Source: JAOPZW01 sp963764585 (GTDB lineage Bacteria > Actinomycetota > Thermoleophilia > Solirubrobacterales > Solirubrobacteraceae). From it: a DNA stretch of 64,000 nt. Made by a program: the position numbers and the translations under genes. The stretch lies in assembly GCA_963764585.1 (NCBI GenBank), contig CAVXTB010000001.1, positions 372,001 through 436,000 of the forward strand, in the 5' to 3' direction. This document shows, in pieces, positions 1 to 7,280 of this stretch (position 1 is its first letter; each line of letters opens with the position of its first letter). The notes beneath the pieces were generated by a model that saw only the letters and a program-made list of their open reading frames with translations, searched no databases and had not been told where the DNA came from.

Positions 1-18
1 CGGCGGCGCTCGCGGAGG

Positions 19-43
19 GGCGCGCCGCGGTCTGCGGCGCGCC
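19..43 (-). terminator. Strong hairpin after the first membrane-protein gene
   Basis: Two perfect 10-base arms (19-28 and 34-43) enclose a 5-base loop, 14 bases past the stop of the leftward gene ending at 57. There is no clear U tract. The arm itself contains a GGCGCGCC palindrome. Read as a terminator from position and stem strength only. Confidence 0.5.
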
Positions 44-56
44 GCTCCGGCATCGA

Positions 57-806
57 TCAGGCCGCGGCGGGCACCGGGGCGGGCGTCCCGCTCTCGGGCC
101 GTGGCCCGCGCGGGGTGCGCGCGCCGGCGTAGATCAGCGCTGCGGAGGCGAGCAGAAGCACCCCGCCGATGCCGAGCCCGACCCAGCCGAGCTCGTCGAG
201 GAACGGGACGTTTGCGCCGGCGCGCACGTCGGCGTCGACGCCGCGTGAGCCGTCGGCGTTCATCACGACGACCGACCAGTCGCCGTCGGCGACGTCCCAG
301 GTCAGGGTCTGCGCGCCGTGGCCGTGCGCTTGGGCGGCCCAGATGCGCTGTGTGGCGGGCGCGGCGGCGCGCCGGGCGCCGGCGGTCGTGGCGTAGTCGG
401 CGTGGAACGGGTGGTAGTCGAGGTCGGTGACCCGCGTGTGGGCGGTGCCGCGCAGGTAGCGCGTGACGTCGCGGGTGCGGGCGATGCCGACGAACAGGTC
501 CTTGCCGGCGCGCGGGGTGGCGCGCAGGCGGACCTTGCCGTAGACGTCGGTGTCGAGCACGGACGCGGTGCCGCCGAGATCGACGTCGAGGTTCTCGGTG
601 CGCAGCGCGGCGGCGCGCGTGTGGAAGTTCTCGGTGCGGGTCGAGAGGTAGCCGTCGTCGTCCTTCTGGCCGTTGGCCCAGAGGCCGGCGCCGCCGGCCA
701 CGAGCAAGCCGAGCGAGACGAGGGTGAGCAGGCTCCCGACGATCACGGCGGCGATGCGGCCGCCCGAGGATCGGCGGGGCGGGGCGGGGGAGGATGAGTC
801 GGGCAT
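57..806 (-). CDS. Two-TM membrane protein with extracytoplasmic domain (paralogue 1)
   Basis: 249 aa from the ATG at 806; a longer frame reaches 878 but adds an Arg-rich leader not shared by its relatives. One TM helix lies near residues 20-42 and a second near 205-228. Between them is a domain of about 160 residues with FVGIARTRDVTRYL, TDLDYHPF and the signature GDWSVVVMNADGSRGV. The same plan and motifs recur at 3486-4910 and 14883-15689, so this is one of three dispersed paralogues. The short tail after TM2 is Pro/Ala rich. No catalytic residues are obvious. The family is known only as conserved actinobacterial membrane proteins; a sensor or envelope role is a guess. Confidence 0.8.
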   Translation of the reverse strand: MPDSSSPAPPRRSSGGRIAAVIVGSLLTLVSLGLLVAGGAGLWANGQKDDDGYLSTRTENFHTRAAALRTENLDVDLGGTASVLDTDVYGKVRLRATPRAGKDLFVGIARTRDVTRYLRGTAHTRVTDLDYHPFHADYATTAGARRAAAPATQRIWAAQAHGHGAQTLTWDVADGDWSVVVMNADGSRGVDADVRAGANVPFLDELGWVGLGIGGVLLLASAALIYAGARTPRGPRPESGTPAPVPAAA

Positions 807-973
807 GCGAGCTCCAGGCGAGAGTCGGTGTGTACGTCGCAGGCTGCCAGCGGCGGGGCCGCCCGTCGGCACGGCCAACAGGCGTCTCGCGGTGGGGTTG
901 GCCCGCGCGGTGGGCCGGGGGCCTGCCGGGGGGCCGGACCGCCGTCGTCGGAGGGGGCTAGCGTTCGCGGGCG

Positions 974-1264
974 ATGACGATCATCGTCTCGGGCTCGCTT
1001 CATGTCGATCCGGCCGAGCGCGACGCGTACCTGAGGGCGCGCGTGCCGATCCTCGCGCACGCCCGGCAAGCGCCCGGGTGCCTGGACTTCTCGCTAAGTG
1101 CGGATCTGCTCGAGGGCGGACGCGTCAACGTCTACGAGCGCTGGCGGTCTCGCGAAGATCTGCTCGCCTATCGCTCGGGTGATGGTCCCGACCTGGACGA
1201 CGACATCGAAGTCACCTCGGCGCAGGTGGAGCTGCATCACATCAGCGCCAGCGAGGCGCCGTAG
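974..1264 (+). CDS. Antibiotic-biosynthesis-monooxygenase (ABM) fold protein
   Basis: 96 aa starting at ATG 974. The pattern VSGSLHVDPAERDAYL, APGCLDFSLSAD and VYERWRSREDLLAY is typical of the dimeric alpha-beta ABM ferredoxin-like barrel, here a single-domain protein of normal length. Family members include cofactor-free monooxygenases and haem-degrading or signalling proteins, and the substrate cannot be told. It stands alone, convergent with the next gene. A more distant ABM-like protein is encoded at 14599-14886. Confidence 0.8.
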   Translation: MTIIVSGSLHVDPAERDAYLRARVPILAHARQAPGCLDFSLSADLLEGGRVNVYERWRSREDLLAYRSGDGPDLDDDIEVTSAQVELHHISASEAP

Positions 1265-1318
1265 CGCCGGAGAGCACGGGCGGCTGAGCCCGGCGCAGGC
1301 GTCCCTTGCCCCGGCACC

Positions 1319-1732
1319 TCACGCGCTCGCGGTCCCCGGATTCGTGGGCTCCAGGCGAGCGGGCCGGAGGAGCATGAAGTCGGTGACGTTCGCGAGCCGC
1401 AGGACGCGGCGAACGGGCTCGGGCACCAGGGAACGCTGCGCGTCGTGGACGACTTCTGGATCGACGAGATGGAGGCGCCGGCCGCGGGTCTCGACGTCGA
1501 CCGCGCCTGCCGCGAGCACGTTGCGCACCCACTGGCTGTCCGAGCCGTACGTCAGGGCGATCACGTAGCGGTTCCCGGAGCGGAAGAGGTTGACCGGTGT
1601 GCGGTAAGCGCGGCCGGAGCGACGCCCGACGTGCGACACGATCGCGAAGCCCGGAGCACGGCGGGCAAGCGGCCCAAGGACACGGTTGGTGACGAGAAGG
1701 TTGAACCGAGCGAGGCGTTTGGGGAGCGGCAT
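1319..1732 (-). CDS. Deazaflavin (F420)-dependent nitroreductase family protein
   Basis: 137 aa. The N-terminal FNLLVTNRVLGPLARRAPGF followed by HVGRRSGRAYRTPVNLF and a central YGSDSQWVRNVLAAG match the DDN/DUF385 split-barrel family, which binds F420H2 through the GRRSGR-TP stretch. Length is normal for this family. Likely reduces quinones or nitro compounds; the substrate is unknown. It is monocistronic and divergent from the cNMP-binding gene at 1832. Confidence 0.85.
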   Translation of the reverse strand: MPLPKRLARFNLLVTNRVLGPLARRAPGFAIVSHVGRRSGRAYRTPVNLFRSGNRYVIALTYGSDSQWVRNVLAAGAVDVETRGRRLHLVDPEVVHDAQRSLVPEPVRRVLRLANVTDFMLLRPARLEPTNPGTASA

Positions 1733-1831
1733 CGACCCTGGCGATCCGGCGGCGTGACATCAGAGCCTAGACCTGCGGAAGGTCTGCGCTGAGCAGTGGA
1801 CCTCTTGGCCGCGGCATGCGAGAGTCGGCCC

Positions 1832-2251
1832 ATGGCTGTCAGCATCGATCACCTCCGGGAGGTCGAGCTCCTGCGCGGGCTCAAGGAAGCCGACGTCGCG
1901 ACCCTCGCCGGCGATCTGGCCGAGCGCCGCGTGGCGGCGGGCGACACGATCGTCGGTGAGGGCACCGGCGGCGTCGCCTTCTTCTTCGTCCTCGAAGGCG
2001 AGACGAGCGTCACCGTGGGCGGCGAGGAGGTCGCGACGCTCGGGCGCGGCGAGTACGTCGGCGAGCTGGCCCTGCTCGATCCCGAAGGACCGCGCAGCGC
2101 CACCGTCACGGCGAAGACCGACGTCGTGCTGGCGGCGATGTCCGCGTGGCAGTTCCGTCCCTTCGTCCTCGCCCATCCCGAGGTGGCGTGGAGGCTGCTG
2201 CAGCGCCTTGCCCGGCGCCTGCGCGAGGCGCAGAGCGCCGTCGAGGCCTGA
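1832..2251 (+). CDS. Cyclic-nucleotide-binding (CRP-like effector) domain protein
   Basis: 139 aa from ATG 1832 (MAVSIDHLREVELL); an upstream ATG at 1796 adds only a non-conserved dozen residues. The whole protein is one cNMP-binding beta-barrel: GDTIVGEGTGGVAFFFVLEG in the N part, and GEYVGELALLDPEGPRSATV as the phosphate-binding cassette (GEL-LL-x-x-PRSATV). There is no DNA-binding HTH or enzyme domain, so it cannot act as CRP alone. It may be a regulatory subunit. An adenylate cyclase is encoded at 61057-62610, but no link between them is shown. Confidence 0.85.
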   Translation: MAVSIDHLREVELLRGLKEADVATLAGDLAERRVAAGDTIVGEGTGGVAFFFVLEGETSVTVGGEEVATLGRGEYVGELALLDPEGPRSATVTAKTDVVLAAMSAWQFRPFVLAHPEVAWRLLQRLARRLREAQSAVEA

Positions 2252-2292
2252 GGCCGCGCGCCCGATCCCTTCGCCGAGCACGCGGGCCGGGG

Positions 2293-3060
2293 TCAGGGAA
2301 GCTTCTGCAGCCCCGCGGCGGTCAGCAGGTAGCCGGGGGCGACGGTGGCGGAATCTGCCCGGATCAGCTCGACCAGCGCGGTGCCGGCGATCTCCGTGGT
2401 GACGAGCGGGCCCATCTGCTCGAGGTACTCCTCCACGGACTGGCCGGCGCGCGCCGCGTACGCCCGCACCGCCGGCCCGCCGACGCCGGTCAGCGGCGCG
2501 AACCGGGGCAGTACCGCGGTGAAGGTGATCCCCAGACCGGCGCGCTGTGCCTCGTCCTGGGCGTACTCGGTGATGAAGCGCTGCGTGGCCTTGGCGCCGG
2601 CGTACCCGCCGCTCAGCGGTGACCCGGCAAGCGCGGCACCACTGCTGATCACGACCACCCTGCTGCCCGGCCGCAGCGGCTTGAGCAGCGCCTCGCGCAG
2701 CCAGTGGAACGCGATCCGGACGTCGGTCTGCCAGTTGACCGAGAACGTCTCCCACGTCTGGTGCTGCAGCGGACGCATGTGCGGGCTTGCGCCCGCCACC
2801 AGAACGACGACCTCCGGCTCATGGCGGTCGAGGAGGCTGCCTGCCACCGTGGCGTCACCCGCATCGGCGACCTCCGGCTGGATGCTGCCGGCGCCGTTGG
2901 CCGGCTCGGGAAACGCCGCCGCGGTGCGCGACACGGCGACCACCGAGGCGCCGGCCCCGGCGAGGGCCGTGGCGATCCCGCGGCCCAGGCCGCGGCTCGC
3001 CCCGACGACGATCGTCGTCGTGCCGGACAGGTCGCTCGTCTGAGTGGATCTCGGATTCAT
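2293..3060 (-). CDS. Short-chain dehydrogenase/reductase
   Basis: 255 aa from ATG 3060; the frame is open further upstream to 3177, but the Rossmann strand begins at residue about 13. The glycine motif TTIVVGASRGLGRGIA identifies NAD(P) binding, VLVAGASPH replaces the usual NNAG, and the active site is SSGAALAGSPLSGGYAGAKA (Ser, Tyr-x3-Lys). Substrate not predictable. Convergent with the cNMP-binding protein, with 41 bases between stops. Confidence 0.88.
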   Translation of the reverse strand: MNPRSTQTSDLSGTTTIVVGASRGLGRGIATALAGAGASVVAVSRTAAAFPEPANGAGSIQPEVADAGDATVAGSLLDRHEPEVVVLVAGASPHMRPLQHQTWETFSVNWQTDVRIAFHWLREALLKPLRPGSRVVVISSGAALAGSPLSGGYAGAKATQRFITEYAQDEAQRAGLGITFTAVLPRFAPLTGVGGPAVRAYAARAGQSVEEYLEQMGPLVTTEIAGTALVELIRADSATVAPGYLLTAAGLQKLP

Positions 3061-3192
3061 GTGGCTCCTCGCCTTCGGTCGTTCGGCCGGCGGGAATCGC
3101 CGCTTGTCAGTAGGGATCTGCCGGGGGTTGGAAATCCATCGCTCGGACGCGGACGCGCCGTTGGCTCGCCGCGGCAAGGAGGACCCGACGAC

Positions 3193-3315
3193 CTACAGGA
3201 ACGCCCCGGCCAGGATCAGCACCGCCGACGTGACGAAGATCGGCACGCACAAGAGGTGGGCGGTGCCCCAGAGGATCGGAAGCGCGCCTCCGATGTAGAG
3301 CAGGACCTCCTTCAT
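3193..3315 (-). pseudogene. Internally deleted small membrane protein gene
   Basis: 40-codon frame from ATG 3315 (MKEVLLYIGGALPILWGTAH) running straight into LLCVPIFVTSAVLILAGAFL. The first half looks like the N-terminus of a widespread small four-helix membrane family (MKE-x-LLY-x-GGALP-x-xWG-x-AHL). The second half looks like that family's last helix. The middle, about 80-100 residues in my recollection of the family, would be missing in frame. The family comparison is from memory and should be checked. Expression of the remnant is unknown. Confidence 0.5.
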
Positions 3316-3485
3316 GGCAAGACGCTCGCGCCGTCCGGCGGCGCCGTCATCGGGGAGAACCACGCGCCGGGGCTGGGTCGCGGCGGCCCCCGTAGTTCGC
3401 CCCCCACCGCTGCGGCTTCGTCCGGTCGTCGCGGCCCTCGCGCGACGCGACGATCGTCGTCCAGCTCCACGCCGAGGAGGGTGTC

Positions 3486-4910
3486 ATGTCGACCGCCGTC
3501 GAGCCGTCTCCCGAGCCGCTGCGCAGGTCGCACTGGGGACCCGGGGCCGTCGCCGCTCTGGTTGGCGGGAGCCTGCTCGCCCTGATCGGAGTGATCCTCG
3601 CGCTCGGCGGGATCGGGCTCATGTTCGCCCATGCCGTGCTGCGCGACGACGACGGCTACTTCAACTCGCCCACCGAGCAGTTCTCGACGCCCACCTATGC
3701 GCTGACCGCGGAGAAGCTCCAGCTCGGGGACGTCGAGAACGGCGCCGGCGACTGGGCGGTCGCCAACCTGGCGGGGACGCTACGGGTGCACGCCGAGCTG
3801 GCGAGCGGCGCGCCCGTGTTCGTCGGCATCGCGCGCGAGCGCGACGTCGACGCCTACCTGGCCGGCGTGGCGCACGACCGGGTCACCGACCTCAACGACG
3901 GCGACCCGCAGTACGAACGCGCCCGCGGCGCCCGCGCGCCGGCCGAGCCCGCGAGGCAGCGCTTCTGGGTCGCGTCGGCCTCGGGCCCCCGGGAGCAGGT
4001 CGCGCAGTGGAAGGTCAAGGATGGCCGCTGGGCGGTCGTGGTGATGCGGGCTGACGCCCGGCGTGGCGTCGCGACGGACGCGAGCATCGCCGCGAAGGTC
4101 GGCTGGGTGATCTGGGTCGGGCTCGGGCTCCTGGCCTTCGGCGCGCTCATGCTGGGCGGCGGCGCGGCGCTGATCATCGGTGCGTCGCACCACGCGGAAT
4201 CGGGCAGCGGTGGAGCGGCGGCGGTCGCCGCGCCGCCGGGCGCGGCCCCGGCGGCGGAGGGGGAAGCGGTCGAGGCGGAGGCGGCCGCAGACGCGCCGGC
4301 CCATCCCGTGACCATCGAGGCGCGCCTCGACGAGCCGCTCAGCCCGTGGCTGTGGCTGGTGAAGTGGTTCCTGGCGATCCCGCACTTCATCGTGCTCGCC
4401 CTGCTGTGGGTCGCGTTCGTCGTGGTGACGGTGGTCGCGCTGTTCGCGATCCTGTTCACCGGCCGCTACCCGCGTGCGCTATTCGACTTCAACGTCGGGG
4501 TGCTGCGGTGGACGTGGCGCGTCGAGTACTACGCCACCGGGGCGATCGCAACGGACCGCTATCCGCCGTTCACCCTCGCGCCGGATCCGTCGTATCCGGC
4601 CGATCTCGACATCCCCTATCCGGAGCGGCTCTCCCGCGGCAAGGCGCTGGTGAAGTGGCTGCTCGCCGTGCCGCATCTCGTGATCGTCGCGGCCTTCCTC
4701 GGCGGGGGCTGGTGGTGGACCGACGGCGCCGGCCCGCCCGGCGTGCTGATCGTCCTCGTCCTCGTCGCCGGGTTCGTCCTGCTCTTCACCCGCCGCTACC
4801 CGCGCGACGTGTTCAACCTCGTGGTCGGGATCAACCGGTGGGTGCTGCGCGTCGGCGCGTACGTGGCCCTGATGCGCGACGAGTACCCGCCGTTCCGGCT
4901 GGATCGCTGA
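3486..4910 (+). CDS. Membrane protein: two-TM paralogue domain fused to duplicated DUF4389
   Basis: 474 aa. Residues 1-235 repeat the plan of the proteins at 57-806 and 14883-15689: TM near 20-45, an outside domain with VFVGIARERDVDAYLAGVAH and DGRWAVVVMRADARRGV, and TM near 200-225. An Ala/Glu-rich linker (about 235-275) leads into two DUF4389 units. Each has LVKWFLAIPH or LVKWLLAVPH, a double helix, RRYPR or GRYPR, and a closing EYPPF/RYPPF. About six TM helices in all. No enzymatic motif. The fusion suggests that the outside domain works with the DUF4389 membrane module. Confidence 0.85.
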   Translation: MSTAVEPSPEPLRRSHWGPGAVAALVGGSLLALIGVILALGGIGLMFAHAVLRDDDGYFNSPTEQFSTPTYALTAEKLQLGDVENGAGDWAVANLAGTLRVHAELASGAPVFVGIARERDVDAYLAGVAHDRVTDLNDGDPQYERARGARAPAEPARQRFWVASASGPREQVAQWKVKDGRWAVVVMRADARRGVATDASIAAKVGWVIWVGLGLLAFGALMLGGGAALIIGASHHAESGSGGAAAVAAPPGAAPAAEGEAVEAEAAADAPAHPVTIEARLDEPLSPWLWLVKWFLAIPHFIVLALLWVAFVVVTVVALFAILFTGRYPRALFDFNVGVLRWTWRVEYYATGAIATDRYPPFTLAPDPSYPADLDIPYPERLSRGKALVKWLLAVPHLVIVAAFLGGGWWWTDGAGPPGVLIVLVLVAGFVLLFTRRYPRDVFNLVVGINRWVLRVGAYVALMRDEYPPFRLDR

Positions 4911-4919
4911 CGGCAGCCC

Positions 4920-5183
4920 CTAGACCTGCGGGCGCTGCTCGCCGGCGATCTCGAGCTCGGTCACCTTCAGGCGCGTGACCTCGAGCTCCTCGATGGTCAG
5001 GCGCTTGATGGTCGCTCGCCCGATCGCCAGCCGGCCGATCGCCACCGCGCCCAGCGCGAGCGCGCCGATGGCGACGGGTGCCATCGCGGTCGGGCCGCGC
5101 ACCCCAAACCCGCGCACGTCCCCGGCGGTGACGCGGAGCACGAGACGCTCGACGATGGGGCGCTGCCGTTGCTTGGCCACCAC
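4920..5183 (-). CDS. Small pentapeptide-like repeat protein
   Basis: 87 aa from GTG 5183 (or the adjacent GTG at 5180); no ATG is available. After VERLVLRVTAGDVRGFGVRG the protein consists of about eight five-residue units of the type AIGAL, ALGAV, AIGRL, AIGRA, TIKRL, TIEEL, EVTRL, KVTEL. A small residue followed by I/L/V recurs every fifth position, as expected for a right-handed quadrilateral beta-helix. It lies 40 bases downstream of the cDPG-synthetase-like gene on the same strand, so may be co-transcribed. Function unknown. Confidence 0.6.
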   Translation of the reverse strand: MVAKQRQRPIVERLVLRVTAGDVRGFGVRGPTAMAPVAIGALALGAVAIGRLAIGRATIKRLTIEELEVTRLKVTELEIAGEQRPQV

Positions 5184-5223
5184 GGGAGCGTCGCAAAGAA
5201 GGCGGCGATCGCGCAAGCGCGGA

Positions 5224-6558
5224 TCACTGGACACGCGGCTGCTGGCGGGCGCGCTCGATGATCGGGGCGAGGACGTCGGCCAGGCGCGGCTCTCCCTGCT
5301 CTTGAAGGCTGTAGGTGACGCTGCGGATCGGGTGGCGCGAGTCGACGAGCCTTCGCAGGTCGATGGGCGTGCCGGCGATGACGGCGTCGCAGTCGACGGC
5401 GTTGATCGTGCGCTGCAGGTCCTGGAGCTGCTCGTCGGAGTAGCCCATGGCCGGGACGACCTTGTCGATGTGCGGGAAGCGCGCGAGCGTCTCCGCGATC
5501 GACCCGACGGCGTATGGCCGCGGATCGACCTGGGTGGCGTGCGCGCTGCGGGCGGCGACCGCGCCGGCGCCGAACGGCATCTCGCCGTGGGTGATCGTCG
5601 GGCCGTCCTCGACGACGAGGACGCGCCTGCCCGCCAGCGACGGGCCCGCCTCGAGCACCACCGGCGAGGCCGCGCGGATGACGGTGGCCGCGGGCGCCAG
5701 CTCGGCAACGGTTTCGAGCACCTCGCGCAGCTGGTCGGCGGTGGCGCTGTCGACCTTGTTGACGACGACGACGTCGGCCATGCGGAGGTTCGCTTCGCCG
5801 GGATGGTAGCGGCGCGCGTGGCCGGGACGCAGCGGGTCGACCACGACGATGGTCAGGTCGGGCCGGAAGAAGGCGAAGTCGTTGTTGCCGCCATCCCAGA
5901 TGACGACGTCGGCCTCCGCCTGCGCCTCGGCGAGGATCGCGCCGTAGTCGACGCCGGCGTACATGACCATGCCCATCTCGACGGGGCGCTCGTACTCCTC
6001 GCGCTCCTCGATCGTCGGATTGGACGCGTCGATGTCGGCGAGGGTCGCGAAGCGCTGCACGGCGATCGAGGCCAGGTCGTGGTACGGCATCGGATGACGC
6101 ACGAGGGCGACGCTGAGCCCGGCATCGAGCAGGATGCGGCCGACCGCGCGGGTCGTCTGGCTCTTGCCGGCGCCGGTGCGCACCGCGCCCACCGCGACCA
6201 CCGGCTTCGTGCTCGACAGCATCGTCGAGCCGCTGCCCATCAGCCGGAAGTCCGCTCCAGCGGCGATCGCCACCGACGCGTGATGCACCACGTCCTCATG
6301 GCGCACGTCCGAGTAGGCGAAGACGACCTCATCCACGCCATGCCGGCGGACGAGGTCCGCGAGCTCGGACTCGGGCCGGACCGGGATGCCGTTGGGATAC
6401 CGCGGGCCGGCGAGCGCGGGGGGGTAGACGCGGTCGTCGATGCCCGGGATCTGCGCCGCCGTGAACGCCACCACCTCGGTCTGCGGATCGTCGCGAAAGG
6501 CGACGTTGAAGTTGTGGAAGTCCCGTCCCCCGGCGCCCATGATGATCACCTTGCGCAT
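5224..6558 (-). CDS. Cyclic 2,3-diphosphoglycerate synthetase-like P-loop enzyme
   Basis: 444 aa. Residues 1-120 form a Rossmann-like N-domain (VIIMGAGGRDFHNFNVAFRD). The P-loop GAVRTGAGKS is at 124-133. WDGGNNDFAF, VVDPLRPGHARRYHPGE and VVVNKVDSA follow as in the nucleotide-binding core. This architecture is that of archaeal cDPG synthetase (CpgS), and many bacterial homologues are labelled GTPase. The archaeal enzyme cyclises 2,3-diphosphoglycerate with ATP; whether this bacterial branch does so is unproven. Followed at 40 bases by the pentapeptide-like gene and divergent from the secreted protein at 6670. Confidence 0.8.
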   Translation of the reverse strand: MRKVIIMGAGGRDFHNFNVAFRDDPQTEVVAFTAAQIPGIDDRVYPPALAGPRYPNGIPVRPESELADLVRRHGVDEVVFAYSDVRHEDVVHHASVAIAAGADFRLMGSGSTMLSSTKPVVAVGAVRTGAGKSQTTRAVGRILLDAGLSVALVRHPMPYHDLASIAVQRFATLADIDASNPTIEEREEYERPVEMGMVMYAGVDYGAILAEAQAEADVVIWDGGNNDFAFFRPDLTIVVVDPLRPGHARRYHPGEANLRMADVVVVNKVDSATADQLREVLETVAELAPAATVIRAASPVVLEAGPSLAGRRVLVVEDGPTITHGEMPFGAGAVAARSAHATQVDPRPYAVGSIAETLARFPHIDKVVPAMGYSDEQLQDLQRTINAVDCDAVIAGTPIDLRRLVDSRHPIRSVTYSLQEQGEPRLADVLAPIIERARQQPRVQ

Positions 6559-6604
6559 GTCCGGCGCAACCTACGGGAGCGGCGCCCGACGCCTCCAATG
6601 TTCC

Positions 6605-6636
6605 TTGACAAGACTGTGATTCGTAGTTAGAAACTA
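6605..6636 (+). promoter_or_regulatory. Sigma-70-like promoter with inverted-repeat operator
   Basis: TTGACA at 6605-6610, a 17-base spacer, and TAGAAA at 6628-6633. An inverted repeat TAGTT-AGA-AACTA (6624-6636) sits exactly on the -10 box, as a repressor site would. The first downstream gene starts at 6670 with AAGGAG at 6655-6660. AT content is unusually high for this genome. No obvious regulator gene is adjacent. Confidence 0.6.
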
Positions 6637-6669
6637 TGGAACACAGCTTCAATCAAGGAGACCTCTCTC

Positions 6670-7275
6670 ATGCCTTTCCTTCACCTTCGGCCGCCGCGCG
6701 GTCTGCGGCTCGGCCGGACGCGGGGCCAGCGGCCGGGTTCGCGCCTCGGTCTGGCGCTTCGGCCTGTGCTCGGGGCGCTCGCGGTCGCGCTTGCAGCGGT
6801 TGCCGTCGTCGCGGGCCCTGCTGGTGCCAGCGGCAAGCACCACGACCAGCGGCTGGTGGTCCGCGGCGATGCGACCGCCGTCGACGGGCCGTGCGATGCG
6901 AGCGGGTGCGCGCTCGAGCTCATCGAGGGGCGCCTTCGCGGCGCGCCGATCGGGACCGGCGGCTACAGCGCCAAGTTCAAGCTCAAGGTCGCCGACGCCT
7001 TCCCCAACGGCGAAGGCGGCATCTGCGCGCCGCTGAAGGGCCGCATCGTGCTCGGCGCGGGCAGCGCGGACCGGCTGGTGCTCGCGGTCGACGGCGACTC
7101 GTGCCAGGACGGCGCCGGGCCGCTGGAGGGTGCTTCGTTCACCGGCCTCGCGGAGTTCGACGTGAAGTACGGCACCGGCAGGTACGCGGGCGCGTCCGGC
7201 AGCGGCCTGGCGAGCTTCTCCGAGGACGCGGCGAAGCACCACAAGATGACCCTCGTCGGGCGCGTCGAGCCCTGA
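6670..7275 (+). CDS. Secreted barrel-like protein (allene-oxide-cyclase-like)
   Basis: 201 aa with a well placed ribosome site (AAGGAG, 9 bases upstream). A basic N-terminus and hydrophobic stretch (about 30-52) ending in GPAGASG is a signal peptide. The mature part carries GGYSAKFKLKVADAFPNGEG, a Cys pair region (DGPCDASGCALEL) and FDVKYGTGRYAGASGSG. The last of these is the closing pattern of secreted eight-stranded AOC-barrel-like proteins of actinobacteria. Five bases separate it from the exporter gene, so the two are co-transcribed from the 6605 promoter. Confidence 0.7.
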   Translation: MPFLHLRPPRGLRLGRTRGQRPGSRLGLALRPVLGALAVALAAVAVVAGPAGASGKHHDQRLVVRGDATAVDGPCDASGCALELIEGRLRGAPIGTGGYSAKFKLKVADAFPNGEGGICAPLKGRIVLGAGSADRLVLAVDGDSCQDGAGPLEGASFTGLAEFDVKYGTGRYAGASGSGLASFSEDAAKHHKMTLVGRVEP

Positions 7276-7280
7276 TCGCC

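Noticed and set aside
4975..6630. A 551-codon frame opposite the cDPG-synthetase-like gene
   Set aside because: Shadow frame with no family resemblance; the opposite strand has a clear P-loop enzyme.
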